A stretch of 64,000 bases of DNA, from contig NZ_CP086136.1 of assembly GCF_017565645.3 (NCBI RefSeq), positions 4,261,501 through 4,325,500 on the forward strand, written 5' to 3'. Positions 63,878-64,000 of the stretch are shown here, piece by piece. How positions within the stretch are numbered: the first letter of the stretch is position 1; every line of letters begins with the position of its first letter. The stretch is from Bradyrhizobium barranii subsp. barranii (GTDB lineage: Bacteria; Pseudomonadota; Alphaproteobacteria; Rhizobiales; Xanthobacteraceae). The position numbers and the translations under genes are program-made. The notes under the pieces were generated by a model, which was given only the letters and a program-made list of their open reading frames with translations, was not told the origin of the DNA and searched no databases.

Positions 63878-64000
63878 ATGAGTATAGTCACGCTCGCCCG
63901 CAACACAGGTTATGCCTTTGGCGAAAACCGCCTGACGCTGATGGCCGTGATCATCCTGGTGCTGCTGGCGCTGTGCGCGATTTTCGGACCTTACATCGCG
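63878..64000 (+). CDS. peptide-type ABC permease, DppC-like, partial
   Basis: The first 41 codons of a permease gene cut by the window end. It opens MSIVTLARNTGYAFGENRLT, and a first hydrophobic span (LMAVIILVLLALCAIFGPYIA) follows. ATG 63878 lies 3 bp after the DppB-like stop, the usual DppB-DppC arrangement. Confidence 0.85.
   Translation, partial: MSIVTLARNTGYAFGENRLTLMAVIILVLLALCAIFGPYIA

Noticed and set aside
1..64000. CRISPR arrays, tRNA or rRNA genes, riboswitches
   Set aside because: No regularly spaced repeats, cloverleaf-like segments or known aptamer cores were noticed by eye; a covariance-model search would be needed to exclude small RNAs.

Overview
The window looks like chromosome from a Bradyrhizobium-type alphaproteobacterium. 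This is inferred from the high GC, the dense set of ABC uptake systems for organic acids, sulfonates, peptides and polyamines, the aromatic acyl-CoA catabolism, and gene styles such as the SAM-cyclase-AAA-TPR protein and the livM-livG fusion. No tRNA, rRNA, CRISPR array or phage module was seen.

Layout. (1) 1-4.8 kb: the right end of an IS66-family element abuts a 5'-truncated patatin-like gene, followed by a large adenylate/guanylate cyclase regulator split by a C9 tract. (2) 5.5-22.9 kb: an aromatic acyl-CoA catabolic island. A minus-strand branched-chain-type ABC transporter (binding protein, livH, livMG, livF) diverges from a plus-strand operon (racemase-like protein, Ohr, Cys-less thiolase fold, DUF35-SDR fusion, cyclase-type hydrolase, second binding protein, acyl-CoA ligase). 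A MarR gene then diverges from a salicylyl-CoA/2-aminobenzoyl-CoA-type monooxygenase-reductase, an acyl-CoA dehydrogenase and RidA. Three copies of one AT-rich 20-bp motif sit at the divergent promoters, which suggests one MarR regulon. (3) 23-26.8 kb: a lower-GC patch with an MBL hydrolase, an NTF2-like protein, a doubly frameshifted LysR gene and a complete IS3-family element. (4) 27-45.2 kb: an organosulfur scavenging island with an Lrp regulator, a MetQ-type binding protein, three luciferase-like monooxygenases, a TauD-type dioxygenase, two sulfonate-type ABC transporters, an SfnB/DszC-like flavoprotein, a flavin reductase and a serine acetyltransferase. (5) 45.5-48.6 kb: a decayed peptide-type ABC operon. 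(6) 49.5-60 kb: a polyamine-type ABC transporter, a form-II molybdenum hydroxylase (S, L, M subunits), an amidase and a convergent LysR gene. (7) 60-64 kb: a membrane metallophosphoesterase, an XRE-cupin regulator, a sigma-54 promoter and the start of a second peptide-type ABC permease operon.

Several genes with otherwise intact, family-like sequence carry a single-base frameshift: the cyclase, livMG, a binding protein, LysR (twice), a peptide-binding protein and the polyamine permease. Either this copy is decaying or the assembly has residual indels; this matters for every pathway reading here.

The most interesting candidate system is the 10.8-22.9 kb island. A thiolase-fold protein without thiolase cysteines is translationally coupled to a DUF35-SDR fusion without the SDR lysine. 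Their neighbours are a racemase-fold protein without racemase cysteines, a cyclase-family hydrolase, a dearomatising flavoprotein fusion and RidA. Together they resemble an unusual retro-aldol route for an aromatic acyl-CoA, possibly an aminated one.
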